Below are positions 1 to 13,700 of a stretch of 64,000 nt of DNA, piece by piece. The first letter of the stretch is position 1. Every line of letters begins with the position of its first letter. The notes below the pieces were generated by a model, which did no database searches, was not told where the DNA came from, and worked only from the letters and a program-made list of their open reading frames with translations. This DNA is from Sympetrum striolatum (taxonomy: Eukaryota > Arthropoda > Insecta > Odonata > Libellulidae). Position numbers and translations under genes: made by a program. The stretch spans positions 1,798,001 through 1,862,000 of the forward strand of contig OX388341.1 of the NCBI GenBank assembly GCA_947579665.1. Reading direction: 5' to 3'.

Positions 1-1294
1 TAAAAATTTTCAACTTTATGTTTTACATCATTTCTATTTTTCGATGCTCTGCTTTCGCAATTTCGAAGATGACTGCAAATTCCAAGAATCTCCGCTGTCA
101 TAGACTTGCGTTGGGTGGTGCGGCACGAATTTATTTACAGAAATCAGCGAAATTCTACTTCATTTCTCAAACATAACAGCTACTTATTTCATTGCGATTA
201 TGCCGTAACACTGTTGAAAGTCGTTTAGTTTTTATCAACACCTTCATGGCTGGATCCGTCTTCAAGTTCGTATCGAAAACGGTATCGATGGGAAGGATAT
301 TCTGTTTTACAACGAAATCCTCTTAGTCTTTGAGTAGTTGAGATGAGGAATTCTCTTCTTAAATGCCCTCCTTCCGGAAAAGAGACCAATAGCAACTGCA
401 ATCGCTATTATCTCTTTCGTCGTCTGGATACGAAGGTCGCAGAAAACAGTTGCGTATTTCGTCATTAAAATCATTCCCCGAGAATCACTCGGAAAGCGTT
501 TTTATTTGCTCGAGAGATTCAAAGTGTTTTTACAATTCGGAATGCGATCCGTAGAATTGTTAGGAATACTTGTTTCGCCGCTTGCTTCGGAAATCAAAGA
601 TTCTGTTTACGTTATCAAAGATTAATCAAAGATACGTTTCAGCCGGTTTCACTCACAGTTTCCGTTCCGAATGAGTTACTCTCCATTATTTCATCGTTGA
701 ACGTTAAATTCTGGAAAGGAAAGATATATTTGAGCTTATAACGGAATTTGTGATAGAGATACTCCAGTTAGATACACAAATGTTGACATAATAGTTCATA
801 AGAAACTTTAATCATTTTTGGAACGGGAAACATGTTGAACTGTGAATACAAAGTGTGGAAATATCATTTCTTTTACTTTAACTTTGCCGTTGCAAGATAT
901 TTTACCCTATATTGAATTCCCCACCTACTCTAAACATCTTCAATTTGTTGAATTACTTATTGCGCTTTTACCAGATTCAGTTTAGTGACGAATTAGAGTC
1001 CAATATTGATTTCATTATTCTTATCACTTCCAAATAATGTAAACGTGCCCAAATATGCATATTACAAATAATATTTTTTCGATATGCTCGCATTATCTTT
1101 AATTAAACGCCAAGTTAAAAGAATGAGTAGAGTTGATTTATTGCAGATATTTTGTTACGCAATCCAAGTCATTGCGTAAAACCCTATCGATTTATCTTTC
1201 ATTCTCTCTGAAATGTAAACCTATGCGGACATTTCTGATAATGTTTGTTCGATTTTTAATGGAAGCGCTCTGAAAGAATTCATTTCAATTTTTA
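1..1294. other. Non-coding stretch, no gene recognised
   Basis: AT-rich sequence with stops in all frames. I see no long reading frame, transposon terminus or RNA gene. It could be intergenic or intronic. Confidence 0.6.
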
Positions 1295-1948
1295 CTTTCT
1301 CCCTAAACGTAGTATAGATAAAGTATTGTATTCGCAAAAAAATTCAACCTCCAGATTTCGACGGAATTAGATGTTTTGGGGCCCATAGAGCACGTTTTCG
1401 CTATTTTCCCGAACATGTCTGTCTGTGGTAAAAAAGTTTGTGGGCGCTCTATCTTAAAAAGGAATTATCCGATCATTTCCAAAATTCATATTTAGTATTT
1501 TCCTAACAATGCCAAGAGTTGATTAGTTTTTGATGAATATCGATTAACCGGAAGTTGCGGTTCATCCGGAACAAAATTTTGTTTCTTAAGTATCTCTGTC
1601 AGAATGCAATTTAGGTATATACAATTACTTACAAAACTTAAAGATAATGTACTTTACTACAACTTTTGTATGAAACAATTTTTTGTAAGACTGATTGTTT
1701 AGGAGTTATTCCTGAATAATGGCTAACCGGAAGTTGTTTATACAGAAATGGAAGTTTTTCACACATATCTCTGTCAGAATGCAATTTAGGTATATACAAT
1801 TACATAAAAAAGTTATACATTACATTACTACAACTTTTGTATGAAACATTTTTCTGTAACACTCATTGTTTTGGAGTTATTTATGTATTACCGGCATAAG
1901 CTTCTGTTTTCAATAAATATGGAGAATGTCATGTGTTGGCCACATCAG
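1295..1948 (+). repeat. Unnamed interspersed repeat, copy A
   Basis: One of four copies of a family seen only by internal comparison in this window. It opens with ctttctcc followed by an agtatagataaagtattg segment, carries the family block gttttgggg...gtgggcgctc, the core gttgattagttttt...cggttaaccggaagttg, and closes with atatggagaatgtcatgtg...ggccacatcag. It is more diverged than copies B to D. The core and the aggtatatacaattac segment occur twice, so the copy has an internal duplication. No coding capacity is visible. The two ends (ctttctccatata and tatatggagaaag in better copies) are complementary, which suggests a MITE-like element, but I cannot name the superfamily. Confidence 0.8.
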
Positions 1949-2039
1949 TTTTTTCATTCTCTAATAAACTGGTATGTTTGCTCCTGTGTTTATTCGGATT
2001 GGTGGGAAAATAATATCTCTAAATAGGATTCCATTTTGG

Positions 2040-2336
2040 AATTCGTGCAGCCAAGAAAGTGGTGGCTGACCACGTTTATCAGCATTCAAGTGAGAAAGGG
2101 TGACATTGGAAGTAAATAGCGCCGATGTTATCTTGTAATCGGAGAATCTTCTAGAATCGCGTTCGTCACCCATTGACTGTTTTTTTAATTTTTTACAATC
2201 AGAAAAGGGGCGGATCTTATTGTTTAAAGTGCTTCGACAGCTTAGGTCATTTTGCACATTGGCTCCCACCGGGAATCGAACCCGGGACCGCTTTCACCAA
2301 AGGCAAACGCGCTGTCCACATGACTATCCAAGTAAT
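2040..2336 (-). repeat. tRNA-headed SINE
   Basis: On the minus strand the head (about 2262-2333) has an A-box-like segment and a good B box, gggttcgattcccgg, forming a perfect 5-bp T stem. The acceptor ends do not pair and the anticodon arm does not give a 7-base loop, so this is not a working tRNA. The tRNA-unrelated body would run towards lower coordinates, and its end near 2040 is a guess. SINEs are copied by LINE machinery. Confidence 0.55.
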
Positions 2337-4898
2337 TTATATAATATCCACAGAGGAGAGTAGAATGTTTTTAATTTGCAGAAAGAATTTCATGGATAAA
2401 ATAAAAAGTTGAACTTTGAGGAAGGTCGTCATGATAGAAAATGAAAAACAAACTTTATGACTTCCGCTGGTTTTATTTACAAAGTACAAACTGTCTCCTC
2501 AGTCACGCCATCATCTGGTACAATGAGGTTTTGTCGATTCCGGAACTAAATATAAGTAAGGAGGAAATGGAGAGGGATGGACAGAACTTCATTGTACTAC
2601 CTGATACGGCAGAAACCGGTTCCCGTTTAATAAATAAACCAGTGGAAGTCTCCAAGCTTGTTTTTTATTTCTCATCAATTTCAAAGATTTTTTTAGATTA
2701 CATAGTATTTTTTATTTCGCACATAATTGCAAATTACTAATGTTATTGCACCAAAATCACAAGGTATTTACAATTATATAGCGAAGCAGCAAACAAATAA
2801 GGTCGTCCTGAGCTTGGAAACTCATGTTGAGTGTTGATTAATCGATGTTGAGTAATTCTACATAATATACTTACGACGTATGTTTAAAAAAATATTGCAC
2901 TTTATAATGTAAAACCTAACCATTACTCAATATAATTGATGGAAATTTGATTAATTCTTACCGTGAAAGGAACTTTTATTCTTATGCCCCCCAAACTAAG
3001 CCTAGATCCGATATTTGGGCTATAGTCTAAATTTTCCTTGGAATTTTTCTTACGTCGAATATTTCTAAAAGAAACAACATTTAATATGGTTAAACTTATG
3101 AGAAAATGGATTCTTCCTTTAAGTTTGTTTTAAGCCTTAGAGATGCTTCCTCAGCCACTAAGCGAGGGTTTCCAGAGAGGAGGAAATTCAGGGGTTGTTG
3201 GCGCCTCAAAAATTCAAATTAGTGCCCATTAAAACTTTTTTATGCTAAGAAAAGCATGTCCTGGGGAACCTAGACACACTATATGTGTATAAATCTTTGA
3301 TAAATAAAGAAATAAAAGGTTCAGTTGGAGGGGATAGTCAATTTCAGACTCGTAAAAGCACAAATGTTGTTTCTATTATGTGTAATAAAATGTGAAATAC
3401 TCTTTCCATCCTCATCTTGGATGCGTTTGGTTTAGACTCGCTACGGCTTCTTGCAACGAAATTACGGAAAATATGACAGTTTTTAATTACCTTCCTTTAT
3501 GTATTTCATGTTTTCAGATAATGGATGACCTAATAAATGATCTCATATCGTATTTAATATCGATTTTTGCCTTTACAAACTACGCCGTGAAGATTTTTAC
3601 TTTAATGGTACGGATACACGATAATGGACCATCAATTACCAGAAATGTTTATCCAGCGGTAATACGCCGGGCAGACTGGTATTACAAAATATTACAGCCT
3701 GCGGTCGATTTGCTCACTCTTATTATTCTTACATTATTTTCGTGTATTTCCCTTTATTAAGGTCAAAGTCTTGGTAAACTTGCGGACGGCAGCGATCCCG
3801 CCTTTTTATGTCCAAGTAGACGTCGCCATTTCATAACTATTTTATTGGTCGGGAAAAGCGGACTTTGCCTCACATCTCCATAATCAAGGTCTCGCATTAG
3901 GAATACAAAGCACGTGTTTAAAGTCGCTTACAGGCGGCTGCGTTCTTGGATTTCCCGCCTTCAGTCGTGTCCCTCGCCACGGCTTTATTTTATCGCGGTT
4001 TTTTCAAACTTATATTATCTATAACAATATACGCATTCAGGTCGTAAGCACGTTTTATATGCTCCAATTACGAAGATGGTCGATTTTATAAGTGAAGAGT
4101 CCTCATTCGCGGAAATTCGCTATCGCGGTAGAGTCCTTTGACCGAGGGCCGACTGTGACCACAAATTATCCGTCATACACTTCTCTATTTTTCGATTAGA
4201 ATATTATTTGGTGCCCTTAATACGATTTCGTTCTCGTTGCCCAGTAAACGCACGATTTGTTTACGGCAACCTATCTGGCAAAGAGCGTTTATTTATTCGG
4301 TTTTCTTTTATAAAATGATATGAATTAGGATTCCGTTCCTGTTTATTCAGAAATTATCGAAACGTAGAACTTAGTGTCAGTTCGGAGTGATCCTGTCGAC
4401 AATGTTGCGCATTTCTGTGGCGCTTCGTTTCACCGATATCCAGCCGTCCTCCCCAATTTACTGTCTTATGCCACGTCAGGCGCGCCCTTCACTATTCCAA
4501 TGTCCATCCTCCTAAGACCGTTTATCGCAATATCGCTCTAGGTCGCTTGGTCACGTACAGCAGTTTATCAGCGGTCTATTTATGTGTACCAAACTAGAAA
4601 TAAATTTTATATCGTGCACATAAACACACTCACACCCAGGTATATGGGTTACTGTAGGTTTATAGGTGCCATAGCATAATATGTCCATGGTAGTTAGCTG
4701 TGATATATGAAAATATTCAGAGTGGAGGAAGGAAAAAACAGGGAATTTAGCTTAAAACCTAGTTCACGCTAATTTCGTAGACTTATTCCTAAACCGGGGA
4801 AACAAGAAAATTAATCGGAACAATCCAGTCTAAAGACATAGTTTATTCGATAAGTAAGGCATATTTCTGTGAAATTTTATTTCATTCTTAAGCATCTA
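2337..4898. other. Non-coding stretch, no gene recognised
   Basis: No convincing exon, RNA gene or element end. The part from about 3770 to 4580 is richer in CG than its surroundings and could be conserved non-coding or promoter-type sequence, but I see no specific motif to support that. Confidence 0.5.
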
Positions 4899-5547
4899 CA
4901 ATAAACTCCCGTTTATCCGAATCGCGTTTTTCCGAAATCCGCTTTATCCGAACCAACTTTTCCGAATGCACCCACCCCACCCCTACCCACCGAATACCAT
5001 CGCGACCCATTACTTATTTGCTCGTGACACCTCTTCATATATGAACACACTCTATCAACCACGCAAATTCTAATGAAGCGTCCTAGAACTTCAACGTCCA
5101 AAAGTTGAAGGTTTTTTTGTTTTTTTACTTTGAAGTTCCTCTTGACAAACTTTTCGTTCCTTTGAGTAATCTCTAGTTCTGTTTCATAATTTTGTAGTTA
5201 TTTTTTCATTCAAAGGAGTAGGTTATAAAATTAAAACTCCTGTATTTCCCGCTGCCAAATAAGGCGGATTTTTTCTGTAAGAACGTAAAATAAAAGAAGC
5301 TTTGTTATGCAGCATTTAAAAACTTTGAGTTTTCAATATTACTTTGACACTTTTTTAACACGTCAACACAATGTTTTCAGTGAAAAACATGCAGCCTTTT
5401 TCACAACCATATCAATAGCATTCTACGTACGCACGTTTTACGATCATATTTCGCGGTATTGACGCAATTCGGGGTGTTTCACGCGGGACTTCGGTTTATC
5501 CGAACCGGCCGCCGTCCCGATCATTTCGGATAAACGGGAGCTTACTG
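4899..5547. mobile_element. Non-autonomous pogo/Tigger-type MITE
   Basis: A 649-bp element with terminal inverted repeats. The left end is caataaactcccgtttatc and the right end is gataaacgggagcttactg; both continue through a ttcgga-type extension. It is flanked by TA on both sides (4897-4898 and 5548-5549), the target duplication of pogo/Tigger and mariner elements. Sub-terminal copies of the TTATCCGAA motif lie inside the left end. No transposase remains, so it would have been mobilised in trans. Confidence 0.8.
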
Positions 5548-8500
5548 TAATTAATTAATAAGATATTATATAAATTAGTTATGGTAAATCTATGTTTTAT
5601 TCCCTCGCATTCATTAACGATTAGAGATATGTGATGATACATAATGTTTCGATTTGATTTAAATGCATGTTCAACCTTAAATATTAAATACCCACGTAAA
5701 AACACACACAAATGTGCGTGTAAATCAGTGGTGTAGTAGAGCGGGAACGCGTGGGAACGGCTTTCCCACACTGGTTTTCTACAGTAAAAATATAGCCAGT
5801 TTATTGCTAAATATTGTTATGGTATAAAATACGTTATTGGTCACGTGAATGATAGAGCCGCCCTCCTACGGGAAGTGGGTCCTATGTTTTCGTGTATCCA
5901 TTAAAGCCGTCGAACCAAAATCGATCCAAGGATTACCTTATCTTTGTTAACTCAAAACATCTGCTCTATTGGCCGATCTGTAAACGAGTGTCCATCGTTA
6001 AAACATCTGTTAAGTCACTGCACAAAACACGCTCCTAATGTCTCTTGAAAGTGCGTTTTTACTTCATTTTCGACCCGTTTTGTCAATTAAATGTTGTATA
6101 TATTCAGTCCCGAGTCTCAGATTGAGAGTTTGCGTATTTGTATTTATTTACTCGTCATCTCTTGCTCGAAAAAATGCTCGTTTTAATAATCTTCTTTGCC
6201 TGGCCGAGACTATCTAGTTTCTCATCTTACATTTCTTTTCCATCAAAATTAAAAAAGTAATTGGATCATAGGAAGTTGTAAAAAAGAATTAAACTACTTT
6301 TGGAGCACTTAAGAAAGTTAATTCTAATCTCCGCCGAATAAATAAATGTATTTCATAGTGTGTGTGTGTGGAATAACTGTAAACGTACCTACAGTTGCAA
6401 GTAAAAATTTGTTGCTCTAAATTGTACAAAATAGAAATAAAGTACGAAAAAATAATAAAATAATCATGGCTCAGGAATAACTCTGAGACATATCAATATT
6501 TTTCGGGCAAGAACTTATTTCTTTGAGGATAGATGTAGGTGTACGAGGACATCCAGAAATTCACTTCATGTCAATCGATAGTAATTAAGAGGAAGATTAG
6601 TTGTCATCTGGATGATAAGCTCGTTACGATGGCAGATAAGGAAAGTAATGAAAGATCTCAAATTATTTAGAGTCCAATGAGATTACTTTTTTGTCAATAT
6701 TCCGATTTCTCGAATGACGTTTTTATCCATTCGGAAACTTTGCAATTCACCGAAACTGCTTTTTCACTGTGTACACCACGTAGCTTGAGTAATTCCTGTA
6801 GGTATATGCAGTTAACATAAATGCGTAGCAAGAGAGTAATACTAAAGATTCTTAATTCGAGGGTGTTAAATAGTGAGATAATATTTTTTAAATACAGGAT
6901 AATGAATGATCGTTAAATGACGTTTAATAGGAAATATTAAGGCATGAACTTACCGAAAGCTAAAACAGCCATGTATGTAATTTGTGCTCTTATCAGCATC
7001 TTTTCTTCTTAATTAAGTGAGAAGTAGCAGAGAATTCAGCAAAAGAATTATGCTTACTGTTTTAGATGTGAGTTAGTTTGCCTTTTTTCCTCTCTTAATG
7101 AAGCCTACACCCGATTAAACATTTTCATAGCATTGAATAAAGAAGGTCCCAAATCTCATTATTCAGTATTACTCATTCCATATTTAGGCATAAGTCGCCA
7201 TAATTCGTGCCCCATGAGCTTCTTTTGTGTTTTCACAGTCACGGATAAAACTGGGCGAAAGTAAATGAATATACATTTTCTTCGATCCTGTTATTCCATA
7301 TGGTCTCCAATGATTTTGAAACATTCTGTGGCTGTAATCAGTAGTTGTATGTGGTTTTTCAAAAGCAAGAGATGAAAACAAATCAAATTTCTGTAAACTA
7401 AGATTGCAATCGGTAAATGCTTTTTTGATGTACAATCTTCAAAGGAATTCCACGGAAATGAGTTTTGCTCGATATTTGTAGTTTTTTTGACCCTCGAAAA
7501 GGTGTCTTCGCTTAGAAGCGAATTTTTAAAAGCGGATTAACGAGTTATGTTGTGCAATATTTCTTCTCCAAGAAAATTTATCCATGCATTTGTGCTTTTT
7601 TGCTGGCAAATAGATATCGATTTCATGCCATATTTACCCTTCACTTACTGTTTATTTAACACTGCTTAGCTGCATAGATATCCGCATAACCAGAACTGCT
7701 TTTTGTAATGTAAAATAATGATAAACCAATCAGCGCGACTCGAAACAAATTTTGATGGAAACTTAGACAGGAAACTTTGATAGAACCAATTTCCTTATTT
7801 TGCATCCATCCCAAAGAATTTTGCGTTCGCCTAGTCGCAGAGACCTTACCGTATATTCCCGTATATAGTTGAATCATAAAAAAGGCCCCAAAACCCTGTC
7901 ATACAAAAATATTCAATGCGAATGCTTGCAGTAGTCACAAGACAGTGCTGCCTGAAGCAAGGCAGTGAAATTCTTTCATACGAAATATTAAGACTAGGTC
8001 ATAATTCTATATAGGCTATTATTACTATCCAGATGATGATATCTAAACCAAATTCATAGGCCGTTGATAGTTTTGGGGTCGCCTTGTGGGATAGATGTGT
8101 GCTAAGACGATTTAACTTTGGTGAAAATGCATACCTTATCTGTGGAGATATGCGCTTTTCATTGTACGCATCGCCGTTATTTCGTATGGATTCGTCTGTA
8201 ATTTTTTTATGTAACCTTTCTCCCTCACTCAATTGTAAAACATTATACCTCGGCGTAATTACGAGGTCGGTTCTGAACCTAACCACCGTTTAGCTGTGTA
8301 CTGAACCGAGGAACCCTATGTTTACCTCCACCCGATGTTTTAATTCAAGCGTTTCAACAATTTGCAAATCCCCTCTGCAAAGAAATAGAGCGCCAGGGTA
8401 TGTAGTCAGATTTTCAATGCGTTTTCAACATCTCCTTCCTTATAGATTGGATTCTTTCATCCATGTCTTCATTTAAGTGAACAGTGGACAGGAAATCTGA

Positions 8501-8770
8501 TGAAGTCCGTTCTGATTGGCGAAAGATCAGAAACGTCCCATTTGAATCACTAATGACAGTGGGCATTAATCGCGGATGTTCCGTCACGAAGAAACTGGTT
8601 CAATTGAGTATTTTGGACTTTCGCTCATAATGTTCGGTCTATACAGTGCACACGATGAACTGAAGATTTTCTGCTTCGAGAAATCTTATCCTACGTACCA
8701 TGTGTCTCGCCTTTGGCGGTAATTTTTATTACAGCATTTTGTGAAGTTATAGAGAGCAAACGCGTGGCAG
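5548..8770. other. Non-coding stretch, no gene recognised
   Basis: AT-rich sequence with only short chance reading frames and a short GT run near 6360. I see no gene or element I can name. Confidence 0.55.
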
Positions 8771-8916
8771 TAGATTTTAGATTTAGATATATACCCCGCG
8801 AGCCGCCAGAGGCATATGGCAGGGGGTGTAATACACCACCATTATTCATTCCTCCCTGTTAGCATCTCTAATAGCCTGGGGAAAAAACGACCAAAAGTAA
8901 TTATCCGTCCTTGCGA

Positions 8917-9387
8917 TTACTTCCCTATAACGCTTCGTCGATGCCTCTCTCGTTCGCTCCTTACTGGCACTAACGTTTCATTTACTTCGTCTATAAATTC
9001 TGAACGAATGAACTTTTCGAAAAGTTTCCGACGATATTCAGATCTTCTCATCTGTAGTGAATTCCGACCGATGGACTCTATCATTGCCGTAACGCTGCTA
9101 TTGAACCTGAAATCCCCGCAGACGAATCGGGGTGCTCTACGCTGGACCATCTCTAAATCTGAGACTAAACCTACTTCGTGTGGGTCCCCAACCGCACAGC
9201 AGTATTCTAGACTAGGACGAATAAGAAAAAAGTAAGCTATTTCTTTGACTCTCGATGAGCATCCTCTCAACTTTCTAACAGTTAATCTTTGCATTCTATT
9301 CGCTTTTCCTATCGCATCTCGAATATGTTCTTTAAAAGATAAGTTACTGCTAAACGTGACTCCTAGGTATTTGTTGTCGTGCACCAA
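8917..9387 (-). pseudogene. LINE reverse transcriptase C-terminal part
   Basis: Encodes the thumb and C-terminal region after the catalytic fingers and palm: LGVTFSSNLSFKEHI, then AIGKANRMQRLTVRKL, then FLIRPSLEYCCAVGDP, which is the usual order in jockey/CR1-group elements. It is in a different frame from the upstream reverse transcriptase part and separated by a few bases, so a frameshift has split the original ORF2. The protein would have been cytoplasmic RNP machinery for target-primed reverse transcription. It is broken and probably inactive. Confidence 0.8.
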
Positions 9388-9389
9388 CT

Positions 9390-10256
9390 CTAATGGATGC
9401 CCTGAAATTCGATACTGCGCGGGAATAATGTTTGTGGAAAACTCATGGCAACGTATTTATTTACATTTAAATCCAGCTGCCAATCTTTACACCATCCTGA
9501 TATTACGCCCAGGTCGTTTTGAAGTACATTACAATCGTTTTCTGACAAAATCTCTCTGTATATCAGGGTTTCATCGGCAAATAATCTAACATTACTCTTT
9601 ACGTTATCTACGAGGTCGTTAATGTAAATTAGAAATAAAATCGGACCAAGAACACTTCCCTGTGGAACTCCTGATGAGATACTTATTTCGTCGGATAAAA
9701 TTCCGTCTAACGCAACTCGCTGAGATCTATATTCTAGAAAAGATTTGGTCCATCTGATAACTTTTTCGTCGATCGCGTAGGCACTCAGCTTTTGGATAAG
9801 CTTTTCGTGAGAAACTGTGTCGAAAGCTTTCCTGAAATCTAGGAAAACTGCGTCTGATCTAACACCGCCGTCTGCTGCTTTAGATGCGTCATTCATAAAA
9901 AGCGCTAACTGGGTCTCACAAGACCTACCTTTACGGAATCCGTGCTGGCTCTGACTGATTGATCCCTTTACGGAAAGAAAGCGCATAATAGAGCTCGCTA
10001 TAATATGCACCATTATTTTGCAAAAGATTGAAGTTAATGAAATAGGCCTATAATCGTCTGGTTTTGACGCACGCCCTTTCTTAGGCACCGGAGTGACATT
10101 AGCTTTTTTCCACGACATTGGGACGGTTCCCTCATCCAATGATTTCTGATAGAAAATCTGTAGAAGCGGAGCAATTTCATCGGCTAAAGTTTTTATTACA
10201 ACAGCGGGAATACCTTCCGGTCCTGGCGCCTTTGAGCGCCGGAGCAATTCCGCCAA
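9390..10256 (-). pseudogene. LINE reverse transcriptase, fingers and palm
   Basis: About 288 residues. Visible reverse-transcriptase blocks in order: KAPGPEGIP, the block ending DDYRPISLTSI (residues about 65-76), QHGFRKGRSCETQL, the AVFLDFRKAFDTV block with a catalytic Asp, the SSGVPQGSVLGPILFLIYIND block, and FADETLIY. The last should be an F-A-D-D box. Here the second Asp is Glu, which replaces a metal-binding residue, so this copy is unlikely to be active even where the frame is open. It is preceded by a deletion that removed the endonuclease-RT linker. Confidence 0.88.
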
Positions 10257-10729
10257 TTAATATGCGGTAGGTTAAAATCTCCTCCTACAACTATGATGGG
10301 ATCTTTTATTTTTTCACCGATTATCTGTAACGTCTCGGATAAATCGTCAATACAATCAATTTCGCCATCTGGAGGACGATACAATGAGCAAACATAAATC
10401 TTACTACCGTTTGGTCTTAGAATCGAGCACCAAATCATTTCGCTCCTGCTATTTTCTACAAACTCATCTCGCTGACTAATCAAATGGTTCTTTACAGCAA
10501 TAAAAACTCCACCGCCTACTCTACCCTGTCTATCTTTGCGATATATCACATAATCCGGAGGAAATATCTCGCTTGAATTAATGTCTTCGCTTAACCAACT
10601 CTCAGATCCTAGTATGATATTCGAGCAAGTGCTCCTTGTAAGGTTAAGAAATTCCACCTGCTTATTACGTATGCTTCTGCAATTCACGACTATTATTTTT
10701 ACAGCACAGTACGATGCTTTCACTAGCAC
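10196..10729 (-). pseudogene. LINE APE-type endonuclease, truncated
   Basis: About 177 residues of an exonuclease/endonuclease/phosphatase-fold domain: VNCRSIRNK near the start, then ESWL (catalytic Glu), GGGVFIAVKN, then YVCSLYRPP, and VVGGDFNLPHINW near the end. The C-terminal part with the conserved Ser-Asp-His segment is missing: the frame runs straight into reverse-transcriptase sequence in another frame. In intact elements this enzyme nicks target DNA to prime reverse transcription. This fragment cannot be functional alone. Confidence 0.85.
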
Positions 10730-10735
10730 AGTTAA

Positions 10736-13700
10736 AAGCTTTAAGAATCGAAAAGTTAAGAATAATTTTTATTGCATCCATGACTTCGAACAAAAGCGCT
10801 GGTACACTAAGATCGTACATCGGATCATAGATAATAAATAAAATGCGAATACACTGTTGCTAACACTCGTCATAAGGGGTTTTCTAAATCTTTAAATTTC
10901 AACTTCAGCACTTTTATTTAATTATGTTAGTTTTACACTCGTTCCATTAGACACATGTCGATTTTAGGTTTTATTTTTTAACGGGGAATATGATAATTTT
11001 GTGGTTCACGTGATCAGAGTTGGGACGTCTTAAATCGTCACTTCTCTCTTATTAAATTGTTAGAGAATTAAATATTTTATGTGGAAAACTTCGATGGAAG
11101 TGAAATGACGACAGCATTGATGGCGAAGAAGAATTGGATCCCACAGAATGAATTACTTAGGTATTAATTCTCAGAAATCTACTGTCGTTCAAAGTGAATC
11201 AAATGCATAGGATGTGAATGATAAATATGTTAGTTATGCATTCTGTAGGCGTTCTTCATGAAGGATGCCGAAAGTCTTGCAAGGCCTTTTCAAGGAGCGT
11301 CTGTGGCTGTGTTGAATTCCCGCCTCGTGCACCATATTCTCTTCCTCCGATTGGAAATCCAATCACTAAAATTTCATTCTGATCTAATTGGAAATCACTG
11401 AAATTTCTCGCCGAATGCTCCAGAAGCAATGACGTCATTCACCGCGAACTTCCGGTGAGCGTATAAATCCGCAAAGATGAGTATTCTTTCTTCTCGCGGA
11501 CTGACATTCATAATTCACCATTCTGTTCTTCAATGAAGGGATTGTGGGCTTCGAACATCCCGGGAATATCTCGAAATTCATTCTCGACGTTCAATGGGTG
11601 AAATTTACCTGAGCGGGATAATCTGTTATGAACCAGAAGACTAGCTGGAATTGAGCTTATAAAACTCATGTTGACCGATGCGTATGTACTCGAAGGAATC
11701 CGTTGGAGCAATAGTTGAAAATTGATTCCCCGCCTTCAAGAGAGCGACTCGCCGTCCATTAATGTTTACCAGTGAAATAATATGGAATTTAGTCTCCACT
11801 TCTTAAGAGCATTTTAGGATCCAATGCAATTCGGCCAACGAAGATGATTCATATGACCTTTGTTAGACGAAGTATCTCAGCAACAGAATTCGGATACCAA
11901 AAGGTTTTATAAGGATTATGGTAAACAAATTAAACATTATGTAGCCTCATTGACGTATTCTATTATTCCATTGTTCATTTGTTTATTACACCGCGAAACC
12001 TTGGTCGCAGTGTAACTGTAAGATCAAAATTTGATGAGATGCAGTTATATAATTTCTGCCTATTGAAAGAACTTTATTCCAATTCAAGGAAATGATTTCC
12101 AAAATCTTGATGTTCAGACCTTCGAGTTCGGAATTGGCATTTCGAGTGTCAACAGAGGGTGGAGGGAGGGGTTTTGGAGGAAAACGGCGAAAGAGGAAGG
12201 GAGAGAAAGAGAAACGAAAGAAGATAGTGGGATTAGGAATGTGGTAAATAAAGGAACTTTGATGCAGGCCACCGTTTTGACTGAGACTATCCTGTTTAAA
12301 CCTCTCGGTCAATTCTTTTTCTTCTGGTTTGAAGGGATAACTCGAAGACAAATGTTATCAGACGTGGAGATTTCAACGATAGACATTATTTTAAATAAAA
12401 TTTTCGCTAAGTTTTTACGCATTTAGCGCATCTCAAAAGCTCCTGAAATTAACTCGGGCTAACTTTCAAGGGATCCTCCCGGGTTTGCCCGCTTCGGGTA
12501 CTCCCATTTTCTTACTATTCGAATACGGCAATACTACAGAACTGAAATTGGATAGAGGGATATTTTATTTCAGTTGGCCCTTCCTCGCAAACGGCTCTTC
12601 GCAATTCTTACCGTTGGCCACTTAGACTGACCGACGAAAACTTCCGACCGATATCCGCTGTTCCAGTTTATCAATTTGCCACCAATTACCCCGTCCTAGA
12701 GCTGCATCGTATGTGGTCTTTGCTTGCATTCGCCAACTTTCCCTGTCCTTCCCCGTTTGGCAGTCGTCCTCGGCGGCTGGCGAAAGCGGACCTCGAAATC
12801 CGTTCCCTCGCGAAATTCCGCGCCGAATGCATGCTCGGCTTCTTTAATGGACTCGTGAGGTGACGGCCTCGCTTGTAATTGGCTGAGCCCATAGAAAAGG
12901 ACGAACTACCAATTATGAGATTCAAATTGCGAGCAATAAAAGCCTCTAAGAGTCCGTGCATCAGTCTCGTCCTCGACTAATTTGGCTATTTCAATGCGGC
13001 GTGGATCGAAGTTGCCAAAAAATATACTTCTCGGTTTTGCTGTTCTATTGCCCTCGTTTTGAACGTTTTCTCAATATCATCGCTCTTTCTCTCTGCGTAC
13101 AAGTTTTATAGCATTCTTCACTCCAAAAACTTTCCATGAAGGCTTGCGAAATTGTTCACCAATATCGAATTCACTCAATCTTTGGGCCTCAACCGACTTG
13201 TTGTAATATCGCCTAATTCAATCCACAGTAGTTGAAATTATCCGCAGATAGCGATTTTGGATGAAGTAGCAATGTGGGAGATATTTAACGTTTTATGCAA
13301 ATGTTTGTTGGTCATTGAGAAGGAATAATTCATAGGAAATTTAGAGTTCAGTGATTCTCCCTTCTTTTCGTTACTCTTTTAACAATATGACGATTCTTTT
13401 GCCGCGTTTTAACATGTACTTGTCTGAAATCAAATATTCCACCTTTTCACTAAGTATTATTAAATATACAAGATTTTTTTGGTAATTTAAAATCGGAAAG
13501 TAAAAGTTCGATCTTTCAGAATATTTTGTGTATTATAAAAGAAATTGATTTTTCCAATAATGGATTTAATCTACGTGAGTCAAGAAACGCTATAATTTAG
13601 TATTTGAGTGTTTTCGAATTCTCACCTTCGCTGAAGTGTCATTTCAAATTTCTGTCTTTGCTCTCGAGGAATCTTAATCGAATCATGTCAAAGAAAAAAA

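Larger units (their letters stand above)
8771..10735 (-). mobile_element. Non-LTR retrotransposon (jockey/CR1-like LINE), 5' truncated and internally deleted
   Basis: Minus-strand LINE containing an APE-type endonuclease region followed by a reverse transcriptase. The 3' end lies at low coordinates and ends in a short tail, tctaaatctaaaatcta, on the minus strand. There is a GC-rich 3' UTR segment with cctgccatatgcc. A second, older copy of the same family lies at about 62395-62965. The 5' end stops near the endonuclease start, as usual for incomplete reverse transcription. No target duplication was identified. Confidence 0.85.
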
